Numbered from the stretch's first letter, positions 1 through 7,436 are shown. The stretch: 17,771 nucleotides of DNA from an uncultured Moheibacter sp. (GCA_937875605.1 CALLXZ010000244.1:1-17771); one strand, 5' to 3'. Numbers and translations: made by a program. Notes: generated by a model not told the origin, from the letters alone.

Positions 1-512
1 TATCCTTTGCATAAAAGTTTCATCAGTTGGAAATCGACATCGTCCAATATATAATTGTTTTTCTGTAGATGGATTCCTCTTTTTATTTCAGAAGTCATAT
101 ACTTTTCTCCGCTATAAATTTTTTCGATTGCTTTTCTTAAATCACGGGAATCGAAACGGCTTTTGGAAACAAAACCGTTAATGTCAAATTGGTCAAACAG
201 TTTTTTTATGACCAGAGGTTTGTTTTCACTTGAAAATACCAAAACGGACAATTTTATTTTTTCTTCCTTAATTTTTCCGATAAGTTCCTGTCCGGATTTG
301 AGAGTTTCTGTTTCAGCAACCGGATCAAATGATAAATCGGTAATCAATAAATCAAAAGGCTTTTGGTCATGGATGGCTCTTTTTATTTTCAGGAAAGCCT
401 CATCACAGTGTTTTGCAAATTCAGCATGATGAATATTGAGTTCTTCAATGGCAATTTTGACTCCGATGTTTGTAGAGTCATGGTCTTCGGCGATTAAAAC
501 TTTTTGAAACAT
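1..512 (-). CDS. LuxR/NarL-type response regulator (3' end beyond window)
   Basis: The gene starts at ATG 512-510 and is still open at base 1, giving 170 residues. They form a complete receiver domain: an acidic pair at E9/D10, the probable phospho-acceptor D59 in the strand LLITD, a Ser pair at 94-95 and the conserved Lys 117 in FVSKSR. After the receiver comes a linker (about 125-160) and the start of what should be a C-terminal helix-turn-helix, which lies outside the window. The start is 10 nt after the stop of the upstream sensor kinase, so the two are almost certainly a cognate pair in one operon. The kinase is of the HisKA_3-like class, whose partners are usually NarL/FixJ regulators, and that is the basis for the family call. 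The output domain itself cannot be seen and no target is evident. Confidence 0.85.
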   Translation of the reverse strand, partial: MFQKVLIAEDHDSTNIGVKIAIEELNIHHAEFAKHCDEAFLKIKRAIHDQKPFDLLITDLSFDPVAETETLKSGQELIGKIKEEKIKLSVLVFSSENKPLVIKKLFDQFDINGFVSKSRFDSRDLRKAIEKIYSGEKYMTSEIKRGIHLQKNNYILDDVDFQLMKLLCKG

Positions 513-522
513 ATTTTTGGAT

Positions 523-2380
523 TTAAGTTGGAAAAGAGATTTTTATGATGAGTCCTTTTCCTTTATTGGATTCAAAAGTAATAGCACCATTTATACTTTC
601 CATACGGTTTTCCGTATTGGCAATACCCGATTTTCTAAACGATTCATTTTCAGGCAACCCAATTCCATTGTCTCTGTAAATTATTTCAATTGATTTTTTT
701 TCTTTTATAAATTGAATCAATACAAAGTTGGCTTGGCTGTGTTTACTCATATTGGTCATCAATTCCTGTAGCACACGAAACAATTCCATTTTTTTCAGAT
801 CATCAACGCTTTCCCAAATTTCATCATCCAAAAGATTAAATTTGATTTGTACAGATTCAGACAGATAGGAGGAAAGCAGGGATCTGATTTCAGCATTGTA
901 ATCATTCTTGAAATCAAAATCATGAAGCTCCCGTGAAATATCTCTGGAGGACTGGTAAATGTTTTCTGCTTCACTAATCAAACTTTCTTTTTCTGAATGA
1001 TGCAGAGAAAGAACATTTTGCAAGCGAATGATAAAGCGATAAAGATCGTTGGCTACGACATCATGTACTTTTTTGGATATTCGGACTTCAGACTCATAGG
1101 CAGCGATTAATTTCTCTCTTTTTCGTTTACTTTTTTGCCAATAATATAAGAGAAACAATGCGGAAAATAAAAAACCTATCCCACTAAATGCCAGAATATT
1201 TGTATTTCGTTGTTTTTGGATCCGAAGCTGATTTTCAGTATCTTTTATTCGCAATTCCTGATTTTCTTCTCGGTTCTTTTCACTGTCATAACGGATTTTT
1301 GCAAATTGATCTTTGGCTCGATTTCTTGCAGTTACCAAACTATCGCTTAGATATGCATATCGAATCGCATATCTTTTAGAGTTTTCGGGAGATTCAAGGG
1401 ATATTAATTTTTGCAATGCTTCCAGTTGGTCATCGGGACTTTCTAACTCACGGGCTATTTGATACATTTTTTGAGCGTGGGAGAGAGATTTTTCATGGTT
1501 TTTATCAGTATAGTATTCTGATAAATGAGAATGACTGGCTATTTGCCCCCAATCATCGTTATTTTCAATTCTAATTTCTAAAGCATTATTAAATTCGTTC
1601 GCTAAATTTACTTTTGGGTTTTGTTTCCATTTTGCATAAGTGAGATTATCTATTACCTTAGATTTAAGATCAGGATTCTGTTGTACGATGGAATCTTTTA
1701 AAAGGTCATTTAAGATAGTAATCGTTTTTGAATACTCTTTTAGAAACAAATAGGACGTAGCAAGATTATTTTTGTATAATTGTTGACTATACTTATCATT
1801 TGTTGATTCAGCAGCTTCATTATGCCAATAAATTGCTTCTGTGTGGTTATCCGTTGCATCAGAAGAAATAGCCAAAGAATTATAAATAGAAGAAATAAAA
1901 TTTAAGTTTTCATAATTTTTAAAATACTGTAGAGCTTCGATAGCTGTAATTTCACTTCCGGAATAGTCAGACTTATCTGATTGGATTATTGCCATATTTC
2001 CCAAAGACTTTCCAATTGATAAACTATCATTTATTTGAATGAAATAATTTTTTGATTGGTTAAAGTAGAAATAAGCAGAGTCTTGTTTTTTACTTATTAG
2101 AAATAAATACCCGCGAATGGCGTATGATTGCCCTAAGTAATAATCATTTCTATTTTCTTTTGCTAATTCGATTAAATTTAAATTATTAAATTCAGCACTA
2201 TCAAGTAAGTTGTGATTAATAAATTCATTAACTCTATTTAATTTTTTCTTTTAACAAGATAGAGTCATCTGATATTGTAGTTTTAATAAGAGATTGAGAA
2301 AATTTATTATCTTTTTTACAACAAATGAATGTTGAAAGAAAAATAAAAAAAGAGAGGTATGAAAGGGTGTTGAGTTTCAT
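523..2380 (-). CDS. TPR sensor histidine kinase, reading frame interrupted by a 1-nt frameshift
   Basis: The gene begins at ATG 2380 with a 48-codon frame (stop 2236-2234) encoding a lipoprotein-like signal peptide ending in CC (residues 20-21). The rest lies in another frame, open from 2250 to 523. Removing one A from the A6 run at 2242-2247 joins them into a 618-residue protein. Without that join, the only starts are TTG 2004 or ATG 1995, which lose the signal and first TPRs. The domain order is an exported helical TPR-like sensor, a coiled coil, one membrane helix (about residues 270-290 counted from TTG 2004), then the cytoplasmic kinase. The kinase has H314 in KKVHDVVANDL (HisKA_3-like), an N-box ELMTNMSKH and G-boxes DNGIGLP and NKGKGL. 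It should autophosphorylate and pass phosphate to the regulator encoded 10 nt downstream. The ligand is unknown. The frameshift may be a sequencing error, a recent mutation or phase variation. Confidence 0.82.
2242..2247 (-). other. A6 homopolymer at the kinase frameshift
   Basis: On the minus strand the sequence reads GAAAAAATTAAATAG. The frame from ATG 2380 ends at this TAG (2236-2234). The kinase frame has its own upstream stop, TAA, at 2253-2251. The two frames overlap only within 2250-2237, so the shift must occur there, and the A6 run is the only homopolymer of that length in the interval. With A5 the junction reads LLKEKLNRVNEF and continues smoothly into the TPR region. Confidence 0.7.
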
Positions 2381-2386
2381 ACCTCT
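2353..2386 (-). terminator. Perfect 12-bp hairpin plus T tract covering the kinase start codon
   Basis: AGAGGTATGAAA (2353-2364) and TTTCATACCTCT (2375-2386) are perfect inverted repeats around a 10-nt loop. Read on the minus strand, the hairpin is followed by C and seven T, then ATTTTT, the shape of an intrinsic terminator. It sits 24 nt after the stop of the small lipoprotein gene, so it could end or attenuate that transcript. It also contains the ATG of the kinase gene (2380-2378) in its 5' arm, and the T tract doubles as codons of the hydrophobic signal peptide. Terminator, attenuator or translational control cannot be told apart from sequence. Confidence 0.55.
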
Positions 2387-2410
2387 AAAGGTAAAAATTA
2401 AATTGAAACC

Positions 2411-2635
2411 TTAAGGTCTTATAGGGTTTTGCCCTTGTTGTCCACCCGTCGGTGGTTTAGGTGTTGAGGTAGAATCAGGCGGAATGCTGTCATTGTCATC
2501 TCCATCTTTACCATAATGATTACTATTGTTAGTTTCTGCAACCGTTGGGATAAATCCAGTATCGTCATTTTCCAAACAGGAAGTGATTGTGAAAATAGAT
2601 ATAAGTATCCCCATAACGAAAATTGTTCTTTTCAT
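2411..2635 (-). CDS. Small secreted lipoprotein, hypothetical
   Basis: This 74-residue protein has a clear lipoprotein signal: a KR pair, a hydrophobic core (about 4-17) and the lipobox TSC with the lipidated Cys at residue 20. The mature part is only about 55 residues. It is acidic and low in complexity, rich in Asp/Asn around 45-50, then Pro, Ser, Thr, Gly and Gln to the end, with no recognisable domain. It is the first gene of the minus-strand operon, 30 nt before the start of the sensor kinase, so it may be a surface or periplasmic accessory of that signalling pair; that role is inference from position only. The start ATG at 2635 directly precedes the signal and no better start is present. 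I do not recognise the family. Confidence 0.75.
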   Translation of the reverse strand: MKRTIFVMGILISIFTITSCLENDDTGFIPTVAETNNSNHYGKDGDDNDSIPPDSTSTPKPPTGGQQGQNPIRP

Positions 2636-2739
2636 TTTTTTAAATTTTTAATGATTTTTTAGGCATGGATTTCCTAAGCACAAGCCAAGGCAGAGCCACG
2701 CATGAATGAAAAAAGAAGCGCTTCTTTGTCGGGAAGTTT

Positions 2740-2804
2740 TGAGGTTGGGAACCGATGAATTTCAATTACTTCCCATTCATCGAGTTCATTGGTTCTTTAC
2801 CTCA
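2740..2804. repeat. Long imperfect hairpin
   Basis: Nested complementary arms occur in register: TGAGGT (2740-2745) with ACCTCA (2799-2804), GAACC (2749-2753) with GGTTC (2791-2795), and GATGAAT (2754-2760) with ATTCATC (2775-2781). A 3x3 internal loop and a 9-nt bulge separate the arms. It could be a structured leader RNA or the remnant of a palindromic repeat element. Confidence 0.5.
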
Positions 2805-2821
2805 TTTTTTGAATTCGTTTT

Positions 2822-2876
2822 GTACTTTTGCCTCAACTGCAGTATGAGGTTCATTGCGAATTACTTGGCAAAGTAC
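2822..2876. repeat. Second imperfect hairpin with an inner stem
   Basis: The segment GTACTTTTGCC (2822-2832) pairs with GGCAAAGTAC (2867-2876) with one bulged T. Within it CCTCA (2831-2835) pairs with TGAGG (2845-2849) around the palindrome ACTGCAGT. The outer and inner stems share two C residues, so they are partly alternative. Adjacent to the first hairpin, this makes a continuous structured block. Confidence 0.45.
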
Positions 2877-2898
2877 GTTCAGGAATGACCATAGATGT

Positions 2899-2940
2899 GA
2901 GACATATACAGGACAGGTTTAGGACAAGTATGAGACAGTC
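2899..2940. promoter_or_regulatory. Four GACA boxes at an exact 11-bp period
   Basis: GACA occurs at 2901, 2912, 2923 and 2934, each preceded by AG or GG (GAGACA, AGGACA, AGGACA, GAGACA). Read on the other strand this is TGTCY-N6 four times in a row. One repeat per helical turn, in direct orientation, is the layout bound by OmpR/PhoB-type regulators. The 11-bp period is not a multiple of three, so this is not a coding repeat. It lies 35-75 bp before the membrane-anchored regulator gene (2976) and about 265 bp before the divergent lipoprotein-kinase operon, so either could be the target. Confidence 0.5.
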
Positions 2941-2975
2941 TGCCATAAAGGAAATCCTGTTTATTTGTCCAAGAT

Positions 2976-3791
2976 TTGACTTTTAAAACTCAAACTAAAA
3001 AATACGTGAAGGCTCAAAATGAATGTATGCATGAAGAAAATTATTCAGAAAAGAAAAGGTTAACCGAATTGATTTTTGAAAAGGCGAGAAATGAATCAAA
3101 AGAAGTGGCAAAAACTGCTTTGGCAAATTATATTGACGAAAATTCTTCTTTGAAATTCAAAACATCAACAAGGATGTATGATCGATACATTTTAGGTAAT
3201 TCGCAGAAATCAATTCCTACCATGTTTAATCTTAATCTGGCTGCAAAATTTATAGAATATGAAAGTTTCGCCGATTTCTGCCATCAGAATTTTCCTGAGG
3301 AAAATAAAAATACTTCCAAAAAAGAGGTTCTAATTCCAGTTAGAGAAAATGAAAATAATTCCGCCATATCGTCAGGACAGTCAAATTTCGTTCAAGGAGC
3401 ACCTAAAAAGAAAAATTATTTAAAAAGCGGAATAGCCGGTTTGGGACTTGCAACTATCGTTGGATTAGGCTCTTATATAGGTGTAACTGATGGGAAATCC
3501 AATGAGTGTATGTATTGGGATGAAACAAAGTATGCTGAAATAAAATGTGACGAGGAAATCCATCCTGAAACTGCTATCATTCCTTATGATGAACAGGTAT
3601 TCAATTATTTTTATAAAATTGAACCAACGGATACTACGACTTTTTTCCGAGCCGGAATTCTGATTGTTTGGTATGTGAAAATAGATGGGAAACCTGAGTT
3701 TTATTCAGCAGATGGAAAACATCCGATTAATGGTAAAGAATTGAAAAAAGTAACTCCTTATATTATTAACAAATATGTTTTGAATAAATAA
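2976..3791 (+). CDS. Probable membrane-anchored regulator with cytoplasmic helical DNA-binding-like domain
   Basis: The product is 271 residues if the TTG at 2976 is the start; the first in-frame ATG is residue 18 (3027). TTG is preferred because the extra residues continue an amphipathic helix, but this is uncertain. Residues 1-110 are helical and resemble the N-terminal putative DNA-binding module of many Bacteroidota membrane proteins, here with TSTRMYDRYILGN followed by LAAKFIEYESFADF. A polar linker (about 110-145) leads to one membrane helix (about 151-170, GIAGLGLATIVGLGSYIGV). The C-terminal domain is presumably periplasmic, begins CMYWDETKYAEIKCD and ends with GKELKKVTPYIINKYVL; I have seen this pattern in unannotated flavobacterial proteins but know of no assigned function. 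The layout suggests a one-component transmembrane regulator. It stands alone and ends at a strong terminator. Confidence 0.7.
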   Translation: MTFKTQTKKYVKAQNECMHEENYSEKKRLTELIFEKARNESKEVAKTALANYIDENSSLKFKTSTRMYDRYILGNSQKSIPTMFNLNLAAKFIEYESFADFCHQNFPEENKNTSKKEVLIPVRENENNSAISSGQSNFVQGAPKKKNYLKSGIAGLGLATIVGLGSYIGVTDGKSNECMYWDETKYAEIKCDEEIHPETAIIPYDEQVFNYFYKIEPTDTTTFFRAGILIVWYVKIDGKPEFYSADGKHPINGKELKKVTPYIINKYVLNK

Positions 3792-3792
3792 A

Positions 3793-3826
3793 AAAATGGT
3801 GACTGAAGAAATTCAGTCACCATTTT
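3793..3826. terminator. Bidirectional intrinsic terminator
   Basis: AAAATGGTGACTGAA (3793-3807) and TTCAGTCACCATTTT (3812-3826) form a perfect 15-bp stem with a GAAA tetraloop. A-rich sequence on one side and T-rich on the other make it work in both directions. It lies 2 nt after the stop of the plus-strand gene and 20 nt beyond the stop of the converging minus-strand peptidase, so it should end both transcripts. Confidence 0.9.
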
Positions 3827-3846
3827 GATATTGGTTTCTCATTCGA

Positions 3847-5994
3847 TTATTTCACGATTTTCATTTCGTTTAACAAATAACCGGCTCCGGCAAATTTATC
3901 GATGATGTATAAAATATACCGCGCATCCACCATGATATTTCGGCAAATGCTAGCATCATAGTGCAAATCGCTCATCGTTCCTTCCCAAACACGATCAAAG
4001 TTCAAACCGATCAGATTTCCGTCTTTGTCAAGCGCCGGACTTCCCGAATTTCCTCCTGTTGTATGATTCGAAGCAATGAAATTGACTGGCATTTTCGCAT
4101 TTTTCTTTTTGCCTTCGCCGTAAATTCCATAATCCTTTGATTTTTCCATATCAATTAATTTCTGTGGCAAATCAAATTCATAATCACCCGGAATATATTT
4201 CGCAATCACTCCATCCAAATAGGTTTGAGCGGCATATCTGGGTTTGTCTTCCGGTTTGTAGCCGTCCACTTTTCCATAGGTAACACGAAGTGTAGAATTG
4301 GCATCCGGAAAGAATTTCTTGTCTGAAAAAACTTCCAATTGTGCTTTCATATACGTTCTTTGTAATTGTGCCAACTGATTTTCGATAGCGGTATATTTGG
4401 GCGAAACTTTTTCTTCATACGCTTTTAAAATCAATCCGATTTCCTGAACCAAAGGATCGTTTTCCAAAGTACTGATAAGAACTTCATTATTGGCAAAAGC
4501 TTTTTCTACATCTTGCGAAATGCTCACACCGTTTATTTTTTGTTTTCCGGTCAATACCGAATTTTCAAAAGTGGATGAATTGATGTGAATCGCATTTTCA
4601 GGTAAAAATTCAACCGGAACATTTTTTTTATACAAATCAATCAATGCCAATGAAACTTCCTGATCCAAATCTGCATCATAATCCTTGTATAAACCCTTTA
4701 GAGAATTGATGTAACGCTGTTTCATTCCATCAAATTCGGCTGTTCCTTTTGCGTTCAATAGATTCTGCATCATCAATGCGATTCGGAACGTTTCGGAATT
4801 TCGGTAAATCGCTTCATCGAAATAGATTTCGGCTATTTCATAGGATTCATTTGTGGTATATAATTCATTTAGATCTTTGATTAGATTTCCATAACTGGAT
4901 TTCCATTCCGGTTTTGTATTCACTCTTTTATTGAATTCCGTTTCATAATCTTGACGAAGTTTTACGGCTTCCGACTTGGTCAATCCTAAGCTTTCGCCTC
5001 TCCATTTTTTCCAGGCATTGGAAATTCGGGCATATTTTGAAGCGTATTTAATTCGCGTAGCATCATCTTTTCGCATTTTATCGCTTAGAATTTTCAAAGC
5101 AACATCCCGAATTCCAATTCGGGAAGGATTGATGGTTTTGATAGTTTGATCCAATGCAATTGCCGGAAGATATTCGTCAGTAGTTCCCGGAAACCCAAAT
5201 ACAAATGTAAAATCACCTTCTTTGACTCCTTTTATGGAAATAGGTAGAAAATGTTTGGGTTTATAAGGAACATTATTCTCGGAATATTCAGCCGGTTTGT
5301 TGTTTTTGTCAGCATAAATCCGGAAAAGCGAAAAATCTCCGGTATGACGAGGCCAGGACCAATTATCAGTATCCATCCCGAAGTTCCCGATAGCAGACGG
5401 CGGAGCACCCACCAAACGAACATCTTTATAGGTTTCAGTGATGAATTGATAGTATTTGTTTCCTTTGTAAAATGGTCGAATGAACACATCCTGATATGCT
5501 TCTTTGACTACGTTTTTTGAAATTATTTCAATGTTGGATTTGACGAATTGCTGGCGTTGCTCTTCGTTCATTTCGCCGGAAACACCTTGCAGGATTTTAT
5601 CGGTTACATCTTTTATGTCTACGATGAAAGTTGCGGTTAAACCTTTGTTTGGTAATTCTTCCGAATTATTCATTGCCCAAAATCCATTTTTCAAATAATC
5701 ATTTTCGAGTGTGGAATGAGACTGAATTTGTCCGTAACCACAATGATGGTTGGTGAGCAATAAACCGTTGGAAGAAATGACTTCAGAAGTACATCCGCCG
5801 CCAAAATGTGCGATAGCATCTTTGATGCTTGGTGCATTTGGGTTAAATATATCCTTCGCCGATATTTTCATGCCCATTTGTTTCATTTCGGATTCGTTGA
5901 GTTCAGTAGGAATCCACATTCCGCCGCCTTGTTGGGCAAGTGAAATGCTAATCCATAAAAGCGAGTTGACTAAAAATAAACGTAATTTCATCAT
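3847..5994 (-). CDS. Family S46 dipeptidyl-peptidase, DPP11-like (Asp/Glu-specific)
   Basis: This 715-residue S46 serine peptidase releases dipeptides from peptide N termini in the periplasm. It has a signal peptide (about 1-22, ending ISLAQQ) and begins the mature part with GGGMWIP. The catalytic triad is visible: H84 in LLLTNHHCGY, D220 in WPRHTGDFS and S650 in TTGGNSGSP; C68 and C85 may pair as a disulfide. Eighteen residues after the catalytic Ser is Arg 668 (LNFDRVWEG). This matches Arg673 of Porphyromonas gingivalis DPP11, which selects Asp/Glu at P1, whereas DPP7 has Gly there. The length matches the family. ATG 5994 was chosen (ATG 5991 is equally possible) because the further-upstream TTG at 6015 lies inside a likely promoter -7 element. 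Such enzymes feed dipeptides to asaccharolytic or protein-using Bacteroidota. It is a single gene ending at the bidirectional terminator. Confidence 0.93.
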   Translation of the reverse strand: MMKLRLFLVNSLLWISISLAQQGGGMWIPTELNESEMKQMGMKISAKDIFNPNAPSIKDAIAHFGGGCTSEVISSNGLLLTNHHCGYGQIQSHSTLENDYLKNGFWAMNNSEELPNKGLTATFIVDIKDVTDKILQGVSGEMNEEQRQQFVKSNIEIISKNVVKEAYQDVFIRPFYKGNKYYQFITETYKDVRLVGAPPSAIGNFGMDTDNWSWPRHTGDFSLFRIYADKNNKPAEYSENNVPYKPKHFLPISIKGVKEGDFTFVFGFPGTTDEYLPAIALDQTIKTINPSRIGIRDVALKILSDKMRKDDATRIKYASKYARISNAWKKWRGESLGLTKSEAVKLRQDYETEFNKRVNTKPEWKSSYGNLIKDLNELYTTNESYEIAEIYFDEAIYRNSETFRIALMMQNLLNAKGTAEFDGMKQRYINSLKGLYKDYDADLDQEVSLALIDLYKKNVPVEFLPENAIHINSSTFENSVLTGKQKINGVSISQDVEKAFANNEVLISTLENDPLVQEIGLILKAYEEKVSPKYTAIENQLAQLQRTYMKAQLEVFSDKKFFPDANSTLRVTYGKVDGYKPEDKPRYAAQTYLDGVIAKYIPGDYEFDLPQKLIDMEKSKDYGIYGEGKKKNAKMPVNFIASNHTTGGNSGSPALDKDGNLIGLNFDRVWEGTMSDLHYDASICRNIMVDARYILYIIDKFAGAGYLLNEMKIVK

Positions 5995-6012
5995 TTGTTT
6001 GTTCAATTTCTT

Positions 6013-6020
6013 CAAAACTA
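6013..6020 (-). promoter_or_regulatory. Probable -7 element for the S46 peptidase gene
   Basis: TAGTTTTG on the minus strand matches the Bacteroidota -7 consensus TAnnTTTG exactly. It would place transcription start near 6007 and give a leader of about a dozen bases before ATG 5994. No clear -33 TTTG is at the usual distance, so the call is tentative. Confidence 0.4.
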
Positions 6021-6119
6021 CATAAAATATCAGTTTTGATAAGAATTATCTTGACACAAAATGAAACGTATTCTTTGTAATTTCCCTTTTGAGATTCTAA
6101 CATTAAAAAATTGATGCAG

Positions 6120-6127
6120 TAATTTTG
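6120..6127 (+). promoter_or_regulatory. Probable -7 element for the lipoprotein-lipB operon
   Basis: TAATTTTG matches TAnnTTTG exactly and lies 24 nt before the preferred ATG at 6152. It also argues against the longer reading from TTG 6125, which would start inside this element. No good -33 TTTG is visible at the expected spacing. Confidence 0.4.
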
Positions 6128-6151
6128 TATTTTTACGGAATAATTCAACAA

Positions 6152-6898
6152 ATGAAAAAAATACTTTTACTCCTGTTGGCTGTGGTTTCTCTAACTTCCT
6201 GCCAAATTACTGAACGTTTTTATTTACAGGAATCCGGAGCGGTCAAATACGAGACAGAAATAAATTTTTCCGAAATGATGGGTTTTGTGTACGATCAAAA
6301 TACAAAAGATTCATTAAGACGAATTGGGGAGTTTCCAATTGATACATTGATAAATTTTGCAGATTTGGAAAAATTCGATCAGTTTAAATCAGATACATTA
6401 AGCGAAGCGGAAAAAGAATTCATGCGTTCGATGAACAAAACCAAAGTTCGCATGGTGATGAGTGATACGGAAGGAAAAATGGTAATTGGAATTGATGAGA
6501 AAGATGTTTCCAGTTTCAATTCTTATCTTAAAAAGATGAATCAATCCCTTTCGAAATTAGAAAAAGAAGATCCAAAAGCAGCCGGTGATTTGGCACAATC
6601 CGGATTGATGAATGCTTTGGAAATCAAATTTGATGGAAATAAATTCCAACGTTTAGCATCCAATTACATGACCGGATATTTTGACGAATTGGATGATAGC
6701 ACAGCCGAGTCAAGCCGACAAATGATGCAGATGTTTGAATACAAAATGGAATATCATTTTCCGAAAAGAATTAAAAAGTCATCAATAGAAAATGCAACCT
6801 TTAGTCTGGATGGGAAAACGATGACGATAGAAGTTCCTATGAGTGAATTATTAGACAATCCTGAAAAATATAATTTCACAGTGGAATTGGATAAATGA
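6152..6898 (+). CDS. Lipoprotein, uncharacterised (248 aa)
   Basis: The product starts with a typical lipoprotein signal: MKK, a Leu-rich core, and the lipobox LTSC with Cys 17. The mature part has no motif I can name. It has a predicted beta-rich start (ERFYLQESGAVKYETEINFSEMM), a charged helical middle with many Lys/Glu/Met residues, and a beta-rich C terminus ending in ELDK. It is probably attached to a membrane facing the periplasm. ATG 6152 is chosen over the longer TTG reading because it directly begins the signal peptide and follows a -7-like element by 24 nt. Its TGA stop overlaps the ATG of the next gene (ATGA), so it heads a translationally coupled operon with the Pmp3-like, DUF2007-like and lipB genes. 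Function is unknown. Confidence 0.82.
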   Translation: MKKILLLLLAVVSLTSCQITERFYLQESGAVKYETEINFSEMMGFVYDQNTKDSLRRIGEFPIDTLINFADLEKFDQFKSDTLSEAEKEFMRSMNKTKVRMVMSDTEGKMVIGIDEKDVSSFNSYLKKMNQSLSKLEKEDPKAAGDLAQSGLMNALEIKFDGNKFQRLASNYMTGYFDELDDSTAESSRQMMQMFEYKMEYHFPKRIKKSSIENATFSLDGKTMTIEVPMSELLDNPEKYNFTVELDK

Positions 6899-7053
6899 GT
6901 GTAGGAAGAGTTATTTTATCGATTTTATTTCCACCATTAGCCGTTTTGGATAAAGGTTGTGGTTCTATATTAATTGTGACGATTCTTACGTTTTTAGGAT
7001 GGATTCCCGGCGTGATTGCTGCTTTGGTAATTCTAAATAATCCCAATCGATGA
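6895..7053 (+). CDS. Pmp3/YqaE (UPF0057) small membrane protein
   Basis: This 52-residue gene was found by reading the gap between two longer genes. The protein has the Pmp3/UPF0057 pattern: an N-terminal membrane helix containing ILFPPLAVLDKGCGS, then a second helix with LTFLGWIPGVIAALVIL and a short polar tail. Members are two-helix membrane proteolipids linked to salt or osmotic stress and membrane potential in yeast and plants; bacterial roles are mostly undefined. The ATG overlaps the stop of the preceding lipoprotein gene (ATGA, 6895-6898) and the TGA overlaps the next ATG (7050-7053), so its translation is tied to both neighbours. That placement and the full match of the family core make it a confident gene despite its size. 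Confidence 0.9.
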   Translation: MSVGRVILSILFPPLAVLDKGCGSILIVTILTFLGWIPGVIAALVILNNPNR

Positions 7054-7436
7054 ATACAAAACTACTGAACAAATACAATCAATCGCATCTGGCTTACATC
7101 CATAAAGGTTTGCTGGAAGAAAACGGAATTTCTGCCTTTGTTTTTGGTGCTAATTTTATGAGTGTTGTTCCTAATTTTACAGGAATTTTAAATGCCGGAA
7201 TTGAACTTCGTGTAAAAGAAGAAGATTTCGAAAAAGCGGTTGAGATTTTAAATGTTCAGGAAAATGAAAAAGTCCGCTGTGCCAATTGTGATTCTGAAAA
7301 CATAGAATTCAGTTATGGTAAAAAAGGAGTAGGTGAAATTTTTGTTTCGCTATTTTCGGCACTCATCGGGGAACCATTTGGGAATATAAAAAGACATTAT
7401 TTCTGCAAAGATTGCGGATTTAAAAATAAAGATTGA
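7050..7436 (+). CDS. DUF2007-like protein with C-terminal zinc ribbon
   Basis: The 128-residue protein has two parts. Residues 1-70 look like the DUF2007 (putative signal-transducing, ferredoxin-like fold) domain: a helix for picking between paralogous partners ([19 protein letters not shown]) and a strand/helix end ([18 protein letters not shown]). Residues 75-124 carry two CxxC pairs, C77/C80 (CANC) and C119/C122 (CKDC), a treble of ribbon type that probably binds one zinc. There is no signal peptide, so it is cytoplasmic. It overlaps the Pmp3-like gene by 4 nt upstream and lipB by 1 nt downstream. The family has no established biochemical role; a regulatory or adaptor function is only a guess. 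Confidence 0.82.
   Translation: MNTKLLNKYNQSHLAYIHKGLLEENGISAFVFGANFMSVVPNFTGILNAGIELRVKEEDFEKAVEILNVQENEKVRCANCDSENIEFSYGKKGVGEIFVSLFSALIGEPFGNIKRHYFCKDCGFKNKD

Larger units (their letters stand above)
2636..2975. other. Gene-free stretch rich in inverted repeats
   Basis: I see no convincing gene in these 340 bases. They hold a 16-bp perfect palindrome (AAAGAAGCGCTTCTTT, 2712-2727), two long imperfect hairpins (2740-2804 and 2822-2876) and the GACA array at 2901-2937, each listed separately. A good match to the flavobacterial -7 element, TACTTTTG, lies at 2823-2830 on the plus strand, but no -33 TTTG is at the usual spacing. A weaker match, TTTATTTG, is at 2960-2967. The divergent flanking genes must both take their promoters from this region. 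Confidence 0.6.

Noticed and set aside
163..429. 88-codon plus-strand open frame
   Set aside because: It is antisense to the receiver domain of the response regulator, which is a clear gene.
2706..2888. 60-codon plus-strand open frame in the intergenic region
   Set aside because: It runs through the inverted repeats, its composition is dominated by the palindromes, and it matches no family I recognise. Judged a chance frame.
5995..6015. TTG start adding 7 residues to the S46 peptidase
   Set aside because: The TTG lies inside a TAnnTTTG promoter match, and ATG 5994 directly begins a normal signal peptide.
6125..6151. Upstream TTG start adding 9 residues to the lipoprotein
   Set aside because: It overlaps the probable -7 element and would bury the lipoprotein signal behind an extra segment.
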